A stretch of 64,000 nucleotides of DNA from Paenisporosarcina antarctica (GTDB lineage Bacteria; Bacillota; Bacilli; Bacillales_A; Planococcaceae). A model generated the notes under the pieces. That model was not told the DNA's origin and did no database searches. It saw only the letters and a program-made list of their open reading frames with translations. The stretch's first letter is position 1; every line of letters starts with the position of its first letter. The position numbers and the translations under genes are program-made. Location of the stretch: contig NZ_CP038015.1 of NCBI RefSeq assembly GCF_004367585.1, positions 1,680,001 to 1,744,000 on the forward strand, written 5' to 3'. Shown piece after piece: positions 19,086 through 28,867 of this stretch.

Positions 19086-20519
19086 TCAGTTATTGTTTAG
19101 AAGCTCTTTATATATTTTGAAATATTCCTGCGAAGATTTAGCCCAACTAAAATCAAGTGTCATGGCTTTATCTACTAAAGTCGCCCACTTGTCAGGGTGG
19201 TTAAGGTAAATATTTACAGCCCGCTCAATCGTATGCAGCATATCGTGTGCATTATAATTAGCGAAACTAAAACCATTTCCTTGTTCTGTAAATTCGTTAT
19301 AATTTATCACAGTGTCTTTTAGTCCGCCTGTTTCACGAACGAGCGGCAGGGTTCCATAGCGAAGTGCAAGTAACTGTCCGATGCCACATGGTTCAAATTG
19401 AGATGGCATCAGAAAAAGATCAGAACCAGCATAGATTTTTCTAGCCATTGCTTCATCAAAGTAAAGGTTGGTTGACACTTTATCAGGATAATTATCAGCA
19501 AAGTATTTAAACGACTCTTCATATTGATGATCTCCGGTGCCTAATAAAACAAACTGTACATTCAATTCCAGTATTTCATGAAAAACATGGAGAATTAGAT
19601 CTATGCCTTTTTGATCAACAAGTCTGGTAACCATAGAAATTATGGGTATATCAGCATTTACAGGAAGCGCTAGCGTTTCTTGTAGGTTCTTTTTATTTTC
19701 AATTTTCCCCTCATAATCATTGAATGGAAGCATTATAAATTCGTCACGTTTAGGATCGTAGACCACATTGTCAATGCCGTTCACAATTCCATGAAGTTCG
19801 GCACCTCTTCTTCGTAAAAAACCATCAAGCCCTTCTCCGTAAAAGGGAGTCTGTATCTCGGATGCATAAGTAGCGCTTACTGTTGTTATACGATCAGCAA
19901 AGGCTAGACCTGCTTTAAGATAACTGACATTCCCATAAAACTCCAAGCCGTCCGGGTGAAAATAATGCTCATTTAAATCCAGTAAATCATAAAGGACTGA
20001 TTTTGAATAGACACCCTGGTAGCGCAAATTATGAATCGTAAATAACGTTTTAATTCCTTGATAATACGAGTTATTTTCATAATGAGCTTTCAAAAGAACA
20101 GGTATCAGGCCTGTTTGCCAATCATGGCAATGAATGATATCAGGTCTTTCCTCTAAGTATGGCAATACCTCAAGCACAGCTCGGGAGAAGAACGCAAACC
20201 TTTCTCCATCATCATCAAAACCATAGCTACCATGTCTTTTAAAATAATATTCGTTATCGAGGAAGTAGACTGTTATTCCTTGATAATCAAATTTTTCAAT
20301 GCCGCAGAACTGATTTCTCCAGCCTACAGGTACTTCGATACTTTTGATCCATTGCAATTGTTCTGTATAGTGCAATGAAAGATCTCCATATTTAGGTAAT
20401 ATTACGCTGACATTTACCCCCTCTTTATGTAAAGAGTGAGGCAAGGCACCAATAACATCGCCTAGTCCCCCTGTCTTAATGAAAGGTGCACACTCTGAGG
20501 CTGCAAATAAAATATTCAT
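19086..20519 (-). CDS. glgA: Glycogen synthase (ADP-glucose type)
   Basis: A 477-aa GT5 glycosyltransferase that extends alpha-1,4-glucan from ADP-glucose. The N-terminal KTGGLGDV loop (residues 16-23) binds the donor; the C-terminal domain shows FLMPSQFEPCGIGQLLALRYG, with the catalytic Glu pair region and the GGL(K)DT motif. Length is standard. It is the last gene of glgB-glgC-glgD-glgA; ATG with GGAGGG 7 nt upstream. The usual next gene, glgP (glycogen phosphorylase), is missing. Confidence 0.96.
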   Translation of the reverse strand: MNILFAASECAPFIKTGGLGDVIGALPHSLHKEGVNVSVILPKYGDLSLHYTEQLQWIKSIEVPVGWRNQFCGIEKFDYQGITVYFLDNEYYFKRHGSYGFDDDGERFAFFSRAVLEVLPYLEERPDIIHCHDWQTGLIPVLLKAHYENNSYYQGIKTLFTIHNLRYQGVYSKSVLYDLLDLNEHYFHPDGLEFYGNVSYLKAGLAFADRITTVSATYASEIQTPFYGEGLDGFLRRRGAELHGIVNGIDNVVYDPKRDEFIMLPFNDYEGKIENKKNLQETLALPVNADIPIISMVTRLVDQKGIDLILHVFHEILELNVQFVLLGTGDHQYEESFKYFADNYPDKVSTNLYFDEAMARKIYAGSDLFLMPSQFEPCGIGQLLALRYGTLPLVRETGGLKDTVINYNEFTEQGNGFSFANYNAHDMLHTIERAVNIYLNHPDKWATLVDKAMTLDFSWAKSSQEYFKIYKELLNNN

Positions 20520-20534
20520 GCTAGTTTCCCTCCA

Positions 20535-21641
20535 TTAAATAACTTCTGCTTTTTTGATTACAGTTGGCTGATGCCTAGCTTTTAATACCTGTCCCTTAGT
20601 AATGATAACTTGTTTATCGGTGATAATATTCTCTATATGTGCTCCTTCTTCTATATCACCTCTCTGCATGATGATACTATTTTTCACTACAGCCCCTTTT
20701 TTAACCTGCACCCCACGGAAAATAATACTGTTTTCAACGATTCCTTCGATATTACAGCCATTAGCAATTAAGGAATTGGATACTTCAGATGAAATGGCAT
20801 AGTTAGTAGGTGCTTCATGCTTAATTTTTGTGAAAACTTCCCAAGAACCATAAAAATAGGTATTTAGAATTTCAGGATTTAGAAATTCCATATTACTAGT
20901 ATGGTAAGTTTCAAGAGAATGAATGAACGGCATATGGCCCTTAAATTCATATCCTTGCACCCGGAGATCCCTTAAGTTTGCCTTTACCACATCTTTCAAA
21001 AAATCATATTCTTCATTATCCACACATTTTTTAATTAAGTCTATTAACAGTTGCTTTCCAATCACATAAGTTTCTAAACATACATGGTCTCCTCTATTAG
21101 GAGATGTATAAAGCTCAATATCAAGAACTTCACCATTTATATCAAGTGAACATTGGTGATAAAGCGGTTTGCGCATCGGTTTTCCGTCATAATCCTTATA
21201 CAGAACTGTTATATCAGCTTCATTGCTTTCATGTTCTTTTATCACTTCGTTAAAGTCAATTTTACAAATATGATGACCAGGAGCAATAATAACCGTGTCA
21301 GCATTTGCTCGCTGAAAGAATTCTAAATGATCAAAGAATTGCTGTAAATCCCCTTTAATCTTTTCATCAGGATGACTTGGAGGCAATATGAATAATCCTT
21401 GTGAACGGTGATCAAGATCCCACTCTTTACCAGAACCAAGATGATCCATGACCGATCGATATTTATCCTTAGTAAAAATCGCAACTTTGCTGACGCTAAC
21501 ATTCATAAAGTTTGACATGGTGAAATCAATCATCCGATAGCGACCTCCAAAGGGTACTGAAGCTAGGCAACGATGTTGAGTCAGTTCTTTCAATATAGGT
21601 TTTTCATTTACGAGATTAATTACCCCTAATACGTTATTCAT
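20535..21641 (-). CDS. glgD: GlgD, non-catalytic glucose-1-phosphate adenylyltransferase-like subunit
   Basis: A 368-aa paralogue of GlgC. The nucleotide-binding GGxGxRL loop is absent (it reads GVINLVNEKPILKEL), which is the mark of GlgD; the nucleotidyltransferase fold and C-terminal left-handed beta helix (hexapeptide repeats from about residue 280) remain. GlgD forms a heteromer with GlgC and raises its activity. ATG with AGGGGGAG upstream, 25 nt after glgC. Confidence 0.94.
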   Translation of the reverse strand: MNNVLGVINLVNEKPILKELTQHRCLASVPFGGRYRMIDFTMSNFMNVSVSKVAIFTKDKYRSVMDHLGSGKEWDLDHRSQGLFILPPSHPDEKIKGDLQQFFDHLEFFQRANADTVIIAPGHHICKIDFNEVIKEHESNEADITVLYKDYDGKPMRKPLYHQCSLDINGEVLDIELYTSPNRGDHVCLETYVIGKQLLIDLIKKCVDNEEYDFLKDVVKANLRDLRVQGYEFKGHMPFIHSLETYHTSNMEFLNPEILNTYFYGSWEVFTKIKHEAPTNYAISSEVSNSLIANGCNIEGIVENSIIFRGVQVKKGAVVKNSIIMQRGDIEEGAHIENIITDKQVIITKGQVLKARHQPTVIKKAEVI

Positions 21642-21666
21642 TTAAGCTCCCCCTTTTATTTAGATT

Positions 21667-22815
21667 CTAAAGTTTGGCATATGTCGGAGAAATCCGTTGA
21701 TTTTCTCCGATTAGGGTAATTCCCTGTTTATTGACACCAATAACAGCTCCGTCTTCAATAATTGTGCCGCTACCAATAATCGCCTTTTCTATCGTTACAT
21801 TTTTGCCGATTTTCACATTTGGCATGATAACGGAATCCTTAATTGTAGATCCTTTTCCAACTTGCACGTTATAGGAAAGAACGGAATGCTCGACTTTGCC
21901 AAATACCAAACATCCTTCATTAATTAAGGATTGTAAGACTTCAGCCTCTTGAGAGATATATTGTGGGGGATGATTAGCATTACCTGCATATATTTGCCAG
22001 TTAGCATCTCCTAGATCAAAAGCGGGTGGTTCTCCCAATAAGTCCATATGAGCTTCCCAAAGGCTTTCGACTGTTCCGACGTCCTTCCAGTAATCTTTAA
22101 ATCTATAAGCTTGCACATGAGCCCCTTCATCAATCATCTTTGGAATAATATCTTTTCCAAAGTCATTGGTAGAACCGATGGTATTTTCATCTTCAGTTAA
22201 ATATTTTTTAAGGTGTTTCCAGTTAAAGAGATAAACACCCATCGAAGCCAGATTGCTTTTTGGATGTTCTGGTTTCTCGTCAAATTCTATAATTTGATCG
22301 GTATCATCAGTATTCATAATACCAAATCGATTAGCCTCATTCCAGGGCACCTCAATGACAGCAATTGTAGCAAGGGCTCCGTTCTCGACATGGTCCTCTA
22401 GCATCTTATTATAATCCATCTTGTATATATGATCTCCTGAGATGACAAGCACGTATTCCGGCTCATATTGGTCAATAAAATGAAAATTTTGATACACTGC
22501 ATTGGCTGTTCCTTTGTACCATTCACCACCATCTTTACCCTTATAAGGTGGAAGCATTGCAACACCTCCGTAATTGCGATCGAGATCCCATGTTCTCCCA
22601 TTCCCTACATATGAGTTTAAAATATGCGGTCGATATTGTGTGAGTATTCCTACCGTATCAATACCAGAATGTGTACAGTTGCTTAACGTAAAATCAATAA
22701 TTCGGTATTTCCCACCAAACGGAACTGCGGGTTTAGCTAAGTCACTTGTCAATTCTCCTAGTCTTGAACCTTGACCACCCGCTAAGAGCATTGCCACCCA
22801 TTTTTTAGATGCCAT
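21667..22815 (-). CDS. glgC: Glucose-1-phosphate adenylyltransferase (ADP-glucose pyrophosphorylase)
   Basis: A 382-aa enzyme making ADP-glucose from ATP and glucose-1-phosphate, the committed step of glycogen synthesis. The intact [10 protein letters not shown] loop (12-21), the sugar-phosphate Asp/Lys region ([14 protein letters not shown]) and the C-terminal beta helix are visible. The ATG overlaps the end of glgB by 11 bp and has AAGGGGAG upstream. Confidence 0.96.
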   Translation of the reverse strand: MASKKWVAMLLAGGQGSRLGELTSDLAKPAVPFGGKYRIIDFTLSNCTHSGIDTVGILTQYRPHILNSYVGNGRTWDLDRNYGGVAMLPPYKGKDGGEWYKGTANAVYQNFHFIDQYEPEYVLVISGDHIYKMDYNKMLEDHVENGALATIAVIEVPWNEANRFGIMNTDDTDQIIEFDEKPEHPKSNLASMGVYLFNWKHLKKYLTEDENTIGSTNDFGKDIIPKMIDEGAHVQAYRFKDYWKDVGTVESLWEAHMDLLGEPPAFDLGDANWQIYAGNANHPPQYISQEAEVLQSLINEGCLVFGKVEHSVLSYNVQVGKGSTIKDSVIMPNVKIGKNVTIEKAIIGSGTIIEDGAVIGVNKQGITLIGENQRISPTYAKL

Positions 22816-24754
22816 TTATATTGACTCCCCTTTGTCTTGTTTTTGTTTGCTTCATAAATATCACAATACCTAATGGCGGTACGGTTATTTCAATACTGCA
22901 CGGCTGGTTATGACTCGCATCCTTACTCGCAATGATTGGAGCTGAATTCCCCTGACCAGAACCGCCATATGATAAGGCATCACTATTAAATGCTTCATAA
23001 TATTTCCCGAAAGATGGAACTCCAATTTGATAATTATGGTATACATCGGCTGAAAAATTACAAACAACAATGCAATAGTCTCCCTTGCGTTTTCCTTTTC
23101 TCATAAAAGTAATCACGCTTTGGTCTGCATTGTCTGCATCGATCCACTGAAAGCCAGCTTCCTCATGATCGAGACGCCAAAGTGAATTTGTTTCCTGATA
23201 GAATTTATTTATTTCTTTAAAGTAATGATAGAAATTGGAGTGAGATTCAAAACCTAAAAGCATCCAATCCATTTCTTCTGCGTATTTCCATTCGTCAAAC
23301 TGACCAAATTCACTACCCATAAATAAAAGTTTTTTACCAGGATGTGTAAATAAATACCCTAAAAGCAAACGTAAATTCGCGAATTTTTGCCAGTAATCCC
23401 CAGGCATTTTATTAAGTAATGACCGTTTTCCATGAACCATCTCATCATGAGAAAATGGAAGTACATAATTTTCAGAGAATGCGTAAAAGAATGAAAATGT
23501 CAACAGATGATGATGCCTTGGACGTTCACTTACATCAAATTTCATATACTTAAGCACGTCATTAGACCAGCCCATATTCCACTTATAATTAAATCCAAGC
23601 CCACCTTCACTAGTCGGTCTTGTAACTAGCGGCCACTCGGTTGATTCCTCTGCCATCATCAAAACGCCTGGATACTTATGGAAAATAGTTTCATTTAACT
23701 TTTTCAAGAACTTGACAGCTTCTATGTTTTCTCCACCTCCATATTGATTCTTTAATTTAATAGGAAGTGGATTATCATGATTTAAATAAACAATTGAAGA
23801 AACTGCATCAACCCGGAATCCATCAACATGATAGACATCCATCCAAAACATAGCGTTAGAAATTAGAAAGCTGACAACTTCCGGCTTGCTGTAGTCAAAG
23901 CTATACGTTCCCCAGATAGGCCGCTCTGCACGCATGGGATCTGCTGATTCATAGAGAGGAGTTCCATCAAAACGACCAAGACCTTGAATATCCTTACAAA
24001 AATGTGCAGGCACCCAATCTAGGATTACACCAAGTCCCTTTTGATGGCACTGGTCGATGAAATACATTAATTGCTCTGGTGTACCATATCGGCTTGTCGC
24101 CGAATAAAATCCAGTTATTTGGTAGCCCCATGAACCATCAAATGGGTGTTCCATAATGGGCATCAACTCAATATGTGTAAAGCCATTTCTCACTGCATAA
24201 TCAACTAGTTCGTCGGCGAGTTCTTGATACGTATAAAACTCACCATCTTTTTTTTGCTTCCAGGAAGCCAAGTGTACCTCGTAAATCATCATCGGTTTAT
24301 GGTATATATCTGTCTTTATTCGCTGAGCCATCCATTTTTGATCATGCCATTCATAAGAATCTAATTTATAGATAACAGAAGCCGTTGCGGGTCGCAGCTC
24401 CGAATAAAATGCGAAAGGGTCTGCCTTTAATTCCTTATGCCCATCCGGTCCAGTAACCTCATATTTATATATGTCTCCCTGTTTAAGCTCGGGAATAAAT
24501 AAAATCCAAATTCCTGAATTGTTCATACGCTCCATCTCACTATTAAAGCCATTCCAATTATTAAAATCACCTACGACGGTTACCCGCTTTGCATGTGGTG
24601 CCCAAACTGCAAATCTCACACCTTGAAATTCGTTGTGTGAAAGGAGATGTGAACCGAGTATTTTATAGCTTTCATACAGTGAACCTTCATGGAAAAGGTA
24701 TACATCAAGATCACTCGGGTATAGCTGCTTTGGGAACTTAATCATTTTTTCCAC
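22805..24754 (-). CDS. glgB: 1,4-alpha-glucan branching enzyme
   Basis: A 649-aa GH13 branching enzyme. An N-terminal CBM48 domain (about 35-120, [20 protein letters not shown]) precedes the catalytic barrel with the four GH13 regions: DWVPAHF, GFRVDAV (nucleophile Asp), MAEEST (acid/base Glu) and [11 protein letters not shown]. Start is GTG with GGAG 8 nt upstream; an ATG three codons later is the alternative. First gene of the glg operon, under the promoter at 24850-24879. Confidence 0.96.
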   Translation of the reverse strand: MEKMIKFPKQLYPSDLDVYLFHEGSLYESYKILGSHLLSHNEFQGVRFAVWAPHAKRVTVVGDFNNWNGFNSEMERMNNSGIWILFIPELKQGDIYKYEVTGPDGHKELKADPFAFYSELRPATASVIYKLDSYEWHDQKWMAQRIKTDIYHKPMMIYEVHLASWKQKKDGEFYTYQELADELVDYAVRNGFTHIELMPIMEHPFDGSWGYQITGFYSATSRYGTPEQLMYFIDQCHQKGLGVILDWVPAHFCKDIQGLGRFDGTPLYESADPMRAERPIWGTYSFDYSKPEVVSFLISNAMFWMDVYHVDGFRVDAVSSIVYLNHDNPLPIKLKNQYGGGENIEAVKFLKKLNETIFHKYPGVLMMAEESTEWPLVTRPTSEGGLGFNYKWNMGWSNDVLKYMKFDVSERPRHHHLLTFSFFYAFSENYVLPFSHDEMVHGKRSLLNKMPGDYWQKFANLRLLLGYLFTHPGKKLLFMGSEFGQFDEWKYAEEMDWMLLGFESHSNFYHYFKEINKFYQETNSLWRLDHEEAGFQWIDADNADQSVITFMRKGKRKGDYCIVVCNFSADVYHNYQIGVPSFGKYYEAFNSDALSYGGSGQGNSAPIIASKDASHNQPCSIEITVPPLGIVIFMKQTKTRQRGVNINGI

Positions 24755-24849
24755 ATTTCCATCTCCTTCACCTTATGATTATTCTATTTTTTTACCATCT
24801 CTAACTTAAATTATTCGCCACTTATTAAAATACTCCTTTATAATGATGA

Positions 24850-24880
24850 ATTTTATGTGGAAAAGTTAATTTAAGACAAA
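24850..24880 (-). promoter_or_regulatory. Probable glgB promoter with shared 19-bp element
   Basis: On the minus strand TTGTCT and TAAAAT are 18 bp apart, giving a fair sigma-A promoter about 95 nt ahead of glgB. The -35 lies in a 19-bp block, TTTTGTCTWAAATYAACTT, that recurs upstream of the GH15-like gene (26163-26181). The rest of the 326-bp gap between glgB and the GH15-like gene holds nothing I recognise. Confidence 0.5.
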
Positions 24881-25080
24881 AATAAAAAACCCAACAGGAA
24901 ATGAAGGATTTTTTAGAATGTACTATTTGGACGTGAAGTATTGCTGAACAATACAACTTTTAAGATTAGACCGTCCCATTAATTATAATCGGCAGTCCCC
25001 TTACACTTTCCTATTTTTCTTCCACAGACTAACTATTCCAAGTTTATGGGACTAATAAATATTACTACTATTGTTTTTGT

Positions 25081-26109
25081 TTAAGCATTATCATTACCTG
25101 TCAATTGTGAAGGGCTAATACTTCTCATTCTGTTTAAAAATAGATAAGAAAGAGAAACCGACCATGCTAAAGGAGTGTTTCCATTTGGCACATTTTTCCC
25201 CCCAATATATAATTCAGGAATTTCCCAATTATCAGGAATAATTCGTTCCGTTTTATTTATATATTCATAAGCTTTATTATACAGACCCAGTTCAAAATAA
25301 CATAATCCCATCCAAGGTAGTCCGAAGCACCATTCAGCTTCGCTTCCTTCGTTATAATACTGATCATTTTGATAACGGATACATCCATTTGTACGTTCTA
25401 AGCGTTCGGATACCATTTCAATAATCTTAAGGGCCATTTTTCTTTCTACAATTCGATATGGATATATAAGTGACAGCAGCGCTAAATCGGTTTCTTTTGT
25501 TTCACTTTCCCGTGGCAATAGAAAACGTAACGTTTCTTCCCCTTTTCGAATTAGTTCGGGCTTAACGTTTACTAGCATTTTCACCGCGTGTAAGCCTGCC
25601 ACGCATGCACCGACACTTGAAGCATGCAGTTCTATATTTTCTTCCCACATTCCATTATCCTGTGCCTGCCAGTATTGGAGACATTCTAAGTAGTCGACAA
25701 GCTTCTGTACGATAGCGAGATCTTTGTCATCACGGATGACCTTTTGCCCGTTGCTCACACCTTCTCCGACTCCCCATAAGAAGGCTCCAATCGCATCATT
25801 TTGAGCATGACCCCACTCTTGGCTAAGTTCCTTTAACTCTGTGGAATATCTTGAGTGTATATGTTCAAAAAGATAAAACGGTTTCTTTTCCCGGTGAATA
25901 TCAATTTTCCATTCATACCTCTTAAATAGGTCAAATAAAGCATGATAGGCTTTTTCATATCTGTCTGAGCGGCTTTGTAAAAATGGCAAAACCGTATAAA
26001 CGACATCACGTATCCAAACGTAATTATAGTCATTTGAGATACTTGCAGTGTAAGCACCATTTGGAAGTCGCATCCGATCTAAAACTTCAATTGCATTGTT
26101 AATTTTCAT
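25081..26109 (-). CDS. GH15-like glucan glucohydrolase (alpha/alpha barrel)
   Basis: A 342-aa protein resembling GH15 glucoamylases/glucodextranases and the phosphorylase-kinase alpha domain. Recognisable pieces: YNYVWIRDVVYTVLPFL near the N-terminus (substrate-binding WIRD), MWEE(N) around residue 155 with a candidate catalytic Glu, and EWCFGLPWMGL plus PELY near the C-terminus for the second acid. No signal peptide, so it probably acts on intracellular glucan or maltodextrin. With no glgP beside it, it may be the route by which glycogen is degraded (inference). ATG start with GGGGGTG 7 nt upstream. Confidence 0.7.
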   Translation of the reverse strand: MKINNAIEVLDRMRLPNGAYTASISNDYNYVWIRDVVYTVLPFLQSRSDRYEKAYHALFDLFKRYEWKIDIHREKKPFYLFEHIHSRYSTELKELSQEWGHAQNDAIGAFLWGVGEGVSNGQKVIRDDKDLAIVQKLVDYLECLQYWQAQDNGMWEENIELHASSVGACVAGLHAVKMLVNVKPELIRKGEETLRFLLPRESETKETDLALLSLIYPYRIVERKMALKIIEMVSERLERTNGCIRYQNDQYYNEGSEAEWCFGLPWMGLCYFELGLYNKAYEYINKTERIIPDNWEIPELYIGGKNVPNGNTPLAWSVSLSYLFLNRMRSISPSQLTGNDNA

Positions 26110-26162
26110 ATTCGAGACACCCCCATAATTTATTTCCTAACATTTAGCGTTAACTATATAAG

Positions 26163-26181
26163 TTGATTTTAGACAAAAAAT
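26163..26181 (-). promoter_or_regulatory. 19-bp element shared with the glgB promoter
   Basis: TTTTGTCTAAAATCAACTT matches the glgB copy at 17 of 19 positions and lies at a similar place, about 55-70 nt before the GH15-like start. It may be a binding site for a common regulator or a conserved promoter core. Confidence 0.45.
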
Positions 26182-26195
26182 TCACTTACAATAAA

Positions 26196-26209
26196 TGAAA
26201 ACGTTTTCA
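26196..26209 (-). promoter_or_regulatory. cre site (CcpA operator)
   Basis: TGAAAACGTTTTCA is a perfect palindrome and fits the catabolite-responsive-element consensus TGWAANCGNTNWCA at every position. It is centred about 94 bp upstream of the GH15-like gene. CcpA control of a glucan-degrading gene is expected biology; whether it activates or represses here is not known. Confidence 0.7.
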
Positions 26210-26620
26210 TTTTAAAGTTGGCTTTTTAAATCAATATAAGCCGTATGATTGGTATTACTTATATTTTATGTAGAAATTCAAATTTTTTATAAGCAAGAAG
26301 ACTCAATTGAGAGCGTAAAATACCATGTATAAATGAATATAAATAGAAAAATCTTGGCTTTGCCTGAAAAGTATTCATGCTCATGAAGTTTTATTTGTAT
26401 ACTTCATTACTATATAGAGATTGTGAATAGAATTAATCACATTTTACCACTATTAAACGAATACGAATAGACACAATATGCTAAATAATCTATTTAAATA
26501 AATAACTTCCGACGCAATACGACATAATCAGAGAGAAAAAGACAAATAACATAGGGTTGATCACATATGAATATATAAGTATGAGTGTGCTTAAACTCCA
26601 AATCCAGATTTTTTTACAAT
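26210..26620. other. AT-rich gap without a recognised gene
   Basis: About 410 bp between the cre site and the CAP-gene terminator. It is AT-rich, with stops in all frames; no convincing start with a ribosome binding site was found. It may mark one edge of the accessory glycogen block. Confidence 0.4.
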
Positions 26621-26623
26621 AGA

Positions 26624-26662
26624 AAAACGGTCATCTCTAAAAGTGAGATGACCGTTTTTTAT
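26624..26662 (-). terminator. Strong terminator of the CAP-domain gene
   Basis: A perfect 14-bp stem (AAAACGGTCATCTC / GAGATGACCGTTTT) with loop TAAAAGT and T-rich flanks on both strands. Confidence 0.9.
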
Positions 26663-26672
26663 TTTCTACTTA

Positions 26673-27524
26673 TTATTTTTGAATAAATTGTTGTGTCCAG
26701 TAATGACCTTGTGCATCGTAGCCAATTCCAATATGAGTGAAATTTGCTTTCATGATATTCTCACGATGACCTGGTGAGTCCATCCATGCTTTTACGACTT
26801 CATCCGCTGATTTTTGACCCATTGCGATATTTTCTCCGGCTGCACGGTAATCGATACCAAGAGCTTTCATACGATCGAATGGTGAACCAAATGTAGGACT
26901 AGTATGTGAGAAGTATTTATTTGTTCTCATATCTGTTGATTTTTCACGTGCTGCATTCATTAATTTAGCATCTGTTGCAAGAGCTTTTAATCCTGCTTTA
27001 GCTCGTTCTTGATTGGTTAAAGTTAGTACTTGTTGTTCAATGTTTGAAATAGAACCTGCTTGTTCTGTTGCTTGAGTTGCTGGTTTTTCTGCAGTCGGTT
27101 TAGCTGTTGGTGCTGGTTTTTCTGCCACTGGTTTAGCTGTTGGTGCCGGTTTTTCTGCAGTTGGTGCTGGTTTTTCTGAAACTGGTTTAGCCGTTGGTGC
27201 TGGTTTTTCTACAGCTGGTTTAGCCGTTGGTGCTGGCTTTTCTGCAACTGGTTTAGCCGTTGGTACTGGCTTTTCTGCTATAAATTTCTCGAAATCAAAT
27301 TTAAATCCTGATGCAGCAAGTTGTGCGAAAATTTCTTCCAACGTCTGTTGCTGTGAGGCTGTATATGATTCAACCTGTTTTGATTGAGTATTTTTCGTCC
27401 AATTATTAGTAGCTTGAGTCAGAAAATTTTCTGCATTATGTGAAGATGATGCTTCTGCAGTTGTAACTTGACCAAATGAGAAAACCATAACTCCCATTGT
27501 TAATCCTAGTAACCATTTCTTCAT
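26673..27524 (-). CDS. Secreted CAP-domain protein (YkwD-like) with Pro/Lys/Ala repeats
   Basis: About 283 aa. A signal peptide (MKKWLLGLTMGVMVFSFGQ..., cleavage likely after AEA) is followed by a short helical region, about seven copies of an 11-residue EKPAPTAKPxA unit, and a C-terminal CAP/SCP domain (about 165-283; HTSPTFGSPFDRMK, AGENIAMGQ, WMDSPGHRENIMK, HIGIGY). CAP proteins in spore formers include spore-coat and cell-wall-associated proteins; the activity is unknown. Two starts compete: GTG at 27533, too near its GAGGAG site, and ATG at 27524, chosen for spacing. Confidence 0.85.
   Translation of the reverse strand: MKKWLLGLTMGVMVFSFGQVTTAEASSSHNAENFLTQATNNWTKNTQSKQVESYTASQQQTLEEIFAQLAASGFKFDFEKFIAEKPVPTAKPVAEKPAPTAKPAVEKPAPTAKPVSEKPAPTAEKPAPTAKPVAEKPAPTAKPTAEKPATQATEQAGSISNIEQQVLTLTNQERAKAGLKALATDAKLMNAAREKSTDMRTNKYFSHTSPTFGSPFDRMKALGIDYRAAGENIAMGQKSADEVVKAWMDSPGHRENIMKANFTHIGIGYDAQGHYWTQQFIQK
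27058..27280 (-). repeat. In-frame 33-bp tandem repeats coding the EKPAPTAKP spacer
   Basis: Seven head-to-tail units of about 33 bp encode AEKPAPTAKPV-like 11-mers; one unit is shortened by four residues (SEKPAPT then AEKPAPTAKPV). The region probably forms an extended wall-spanning spacer and should vary in copy number between strains. Confidence 0.85.
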
Positions 27525-27686
27525 TTCATCCACTCTCCTCTTCTGCCACTTAGTCTATCTTTAAATTCTACTATAATAAAAACTAGTTGTTACCAATTTC
27601 ACCAGTAGAAATAGAAAGATAGTCTCTATGCACATTCAAGGACTTTATAATTGTGTGGTTTTAGATTAATTACCATATGTTTCAAT

Positions 27687-27947
27687 TCAAAAGGTATTGA
27701 CGGTTTTAAAAACATCCCCATATACCTGTTTCAATTGCATTTTTAAGAGGTTATTTAAATTACTTTTTTCTATTCTCTCGTATGCTATTTGTAGTTTTTC
27801 AGCTGAGTTTTTCCGAACACGTGGGTGCGTTAACTCATCTAATAACTCAATTCGAATACTAACTTCTAATTGTTCTAAAGATATCAATGTTGTTGTCTCG
27901 TGTCGAAATGGAAATAAAGTTTGGTATGCTTGTATTATTTCAATCAT
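27687..27947 (-). CDS. Small conserved-looking protein downstream of the COG0523 GTPase
   Basis: An 86-aa, mostly helical protein I do not recognise; no Cys/His cluster or membrane segment. The ATG is 7 nt after the GTPase stop and its GGAAGTGAG site overlaps that stop, so it is translationally coupled and very probably real. It may assist the GTPase, but nothing in its sequence shows a metal site. Confidence 0.55.
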   Translation of the reverse strand: MIEIIQAYQTLFPFRHETTTLISLEQLEVSIRIELLDELTHPRVRKNSAEKLQIAYERIEKSNLNNLLKMQLKQVYGDVFKTVNTF

Positions 27948-27953
27948 AAGTTA

Positions 27954-28850
27954 TTACTCACTTCCAGGAATCTTTAAATCAGCAATTTTTTCTCCAATAA
28001 TTACTATGACCGGATCCATTTTTACATACTCTGGTAACCACTGAACCATTCCATAAGAATATTGGAAGAGCATGGGGTTTTTAGTACCTTTGATTGGAAC
28101 AAAGCCCTTCATCCGGTATATAGTAGATGGTATTGTTCGTAACCAGTCTTCAAATTCGACTTTACCGACAGATTCCTTAAATGAAATTATTCGAGTTGAC
28201 AACGTAAGTTGCTCCCCTATTCTAGCTTCATTCACTTTTTTCTCACTAACAGTGCCTTTTAATCTTTCTAACATCGACAATGGACATTTGCCATGGGAAG
28301 TCTGAATTAAGGTTGCAGTTGAATTGAAACTTTGTAACTCAAAAGTAATCTTTGCTTGTAGATCTTCAGATAATAAATCCATTTTGTTTGCTAAAAGCAA
28401 ATGTGCGTGGCGAATTTGTTCTAAAAAAAGAGATCTCATCTGCGGTGAAAGCAAGTGTCGATCCAACCATCGTTTACTATCAACAACTGTCACAATTCCT
28501 TTAACATTTAATTGCTTAGCAAATAGAGGAGAGTAAACTGCATCTAAAGCTTCAACTGGATGAGCTGCACCAGTCGTTTCAATAATAAGCACGTCAAAAT
28601 CTTCACCCGCTAACAGTGTTTGAAGCTGTGCTTCTGTTTTCTCTGATCCGGTACAACAAATACATCCTTCTAGCATTTCTTTTAGTGGTATATCATCTTC
28701 TATAGCCTTTGAATCAAAAGGAAGTTTTCCTAATTCATTCATCAGTACAGCTGGCTTTAAGCCTCTTTCTTTTAACTGTCGTATTGTGTCAGTTAATAGA
28801 GAAGTCTTTCCACTTCCTAAAAAGCCACTAAATAAATACACATCCTTCAT
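27954..28850 (-). CDS. COG0523 (CobW/Zng1-type) GTPase metallochaperone
   Basis: About 298 aa. The G domain shows the P-loop GFLGSGKTSLL (9-19), the zinc-binding CxCC motif in EGCICCTG (about 67-70), and NKMD for guanine recognition; a CobW C-terminal domain follows (about 190-298). Such GTPases deliver Zn2+ or other metals to client enzymes under limitation. No Zur box was recognised nearby. The frame is open upstream, but the ATG at 28850 with AAAGGAT is at the family position; the preceding codons run through the ctpA terminator. Confidence 0.85.
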   Translation of the reverse strand: MKDVYLFSGFLGSGKTSLLTDTIRQLKERGLKPAVLMNELGKLPFDSKAIEDDIPLKEMLEGCICCTGSEKTEAQLQTLLAGEDFDVLIIETTGAAHPVEALDAVYSPLFAKQLNVKGIVTVVDSKRWLDRHLLSPQMRSLFLEQIRHAHLLLANKMDLLSEDLQAKITFELQSFNSTATLIQTSHGKCPLSMLERLKGTVSEKKVNEARIGEQLTLSTRIISFKESVGKVEFEDWLRTIPSTIYRMKGFVPIKGTKNPMLFQYSYGMVQWLPEYVKMDPVIVIIGEKIADLKIPGSE

Positions 28851-28867
28851 ATTAATACATCCTTTCT

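Noticed and set aside
26210-26620. Insertion sequence ends flanking the glycogen block
   Set aside because: No terminal inverted repeats, target duplications or transposase fragments found by eye on either side.
27058-27280. Regular repeats that could be taken for a CRISPR array
   Set aside because: Units are joined head to tail without unique spacers and keep one open frame; they code for a Pro/Lys/Ala spacer.
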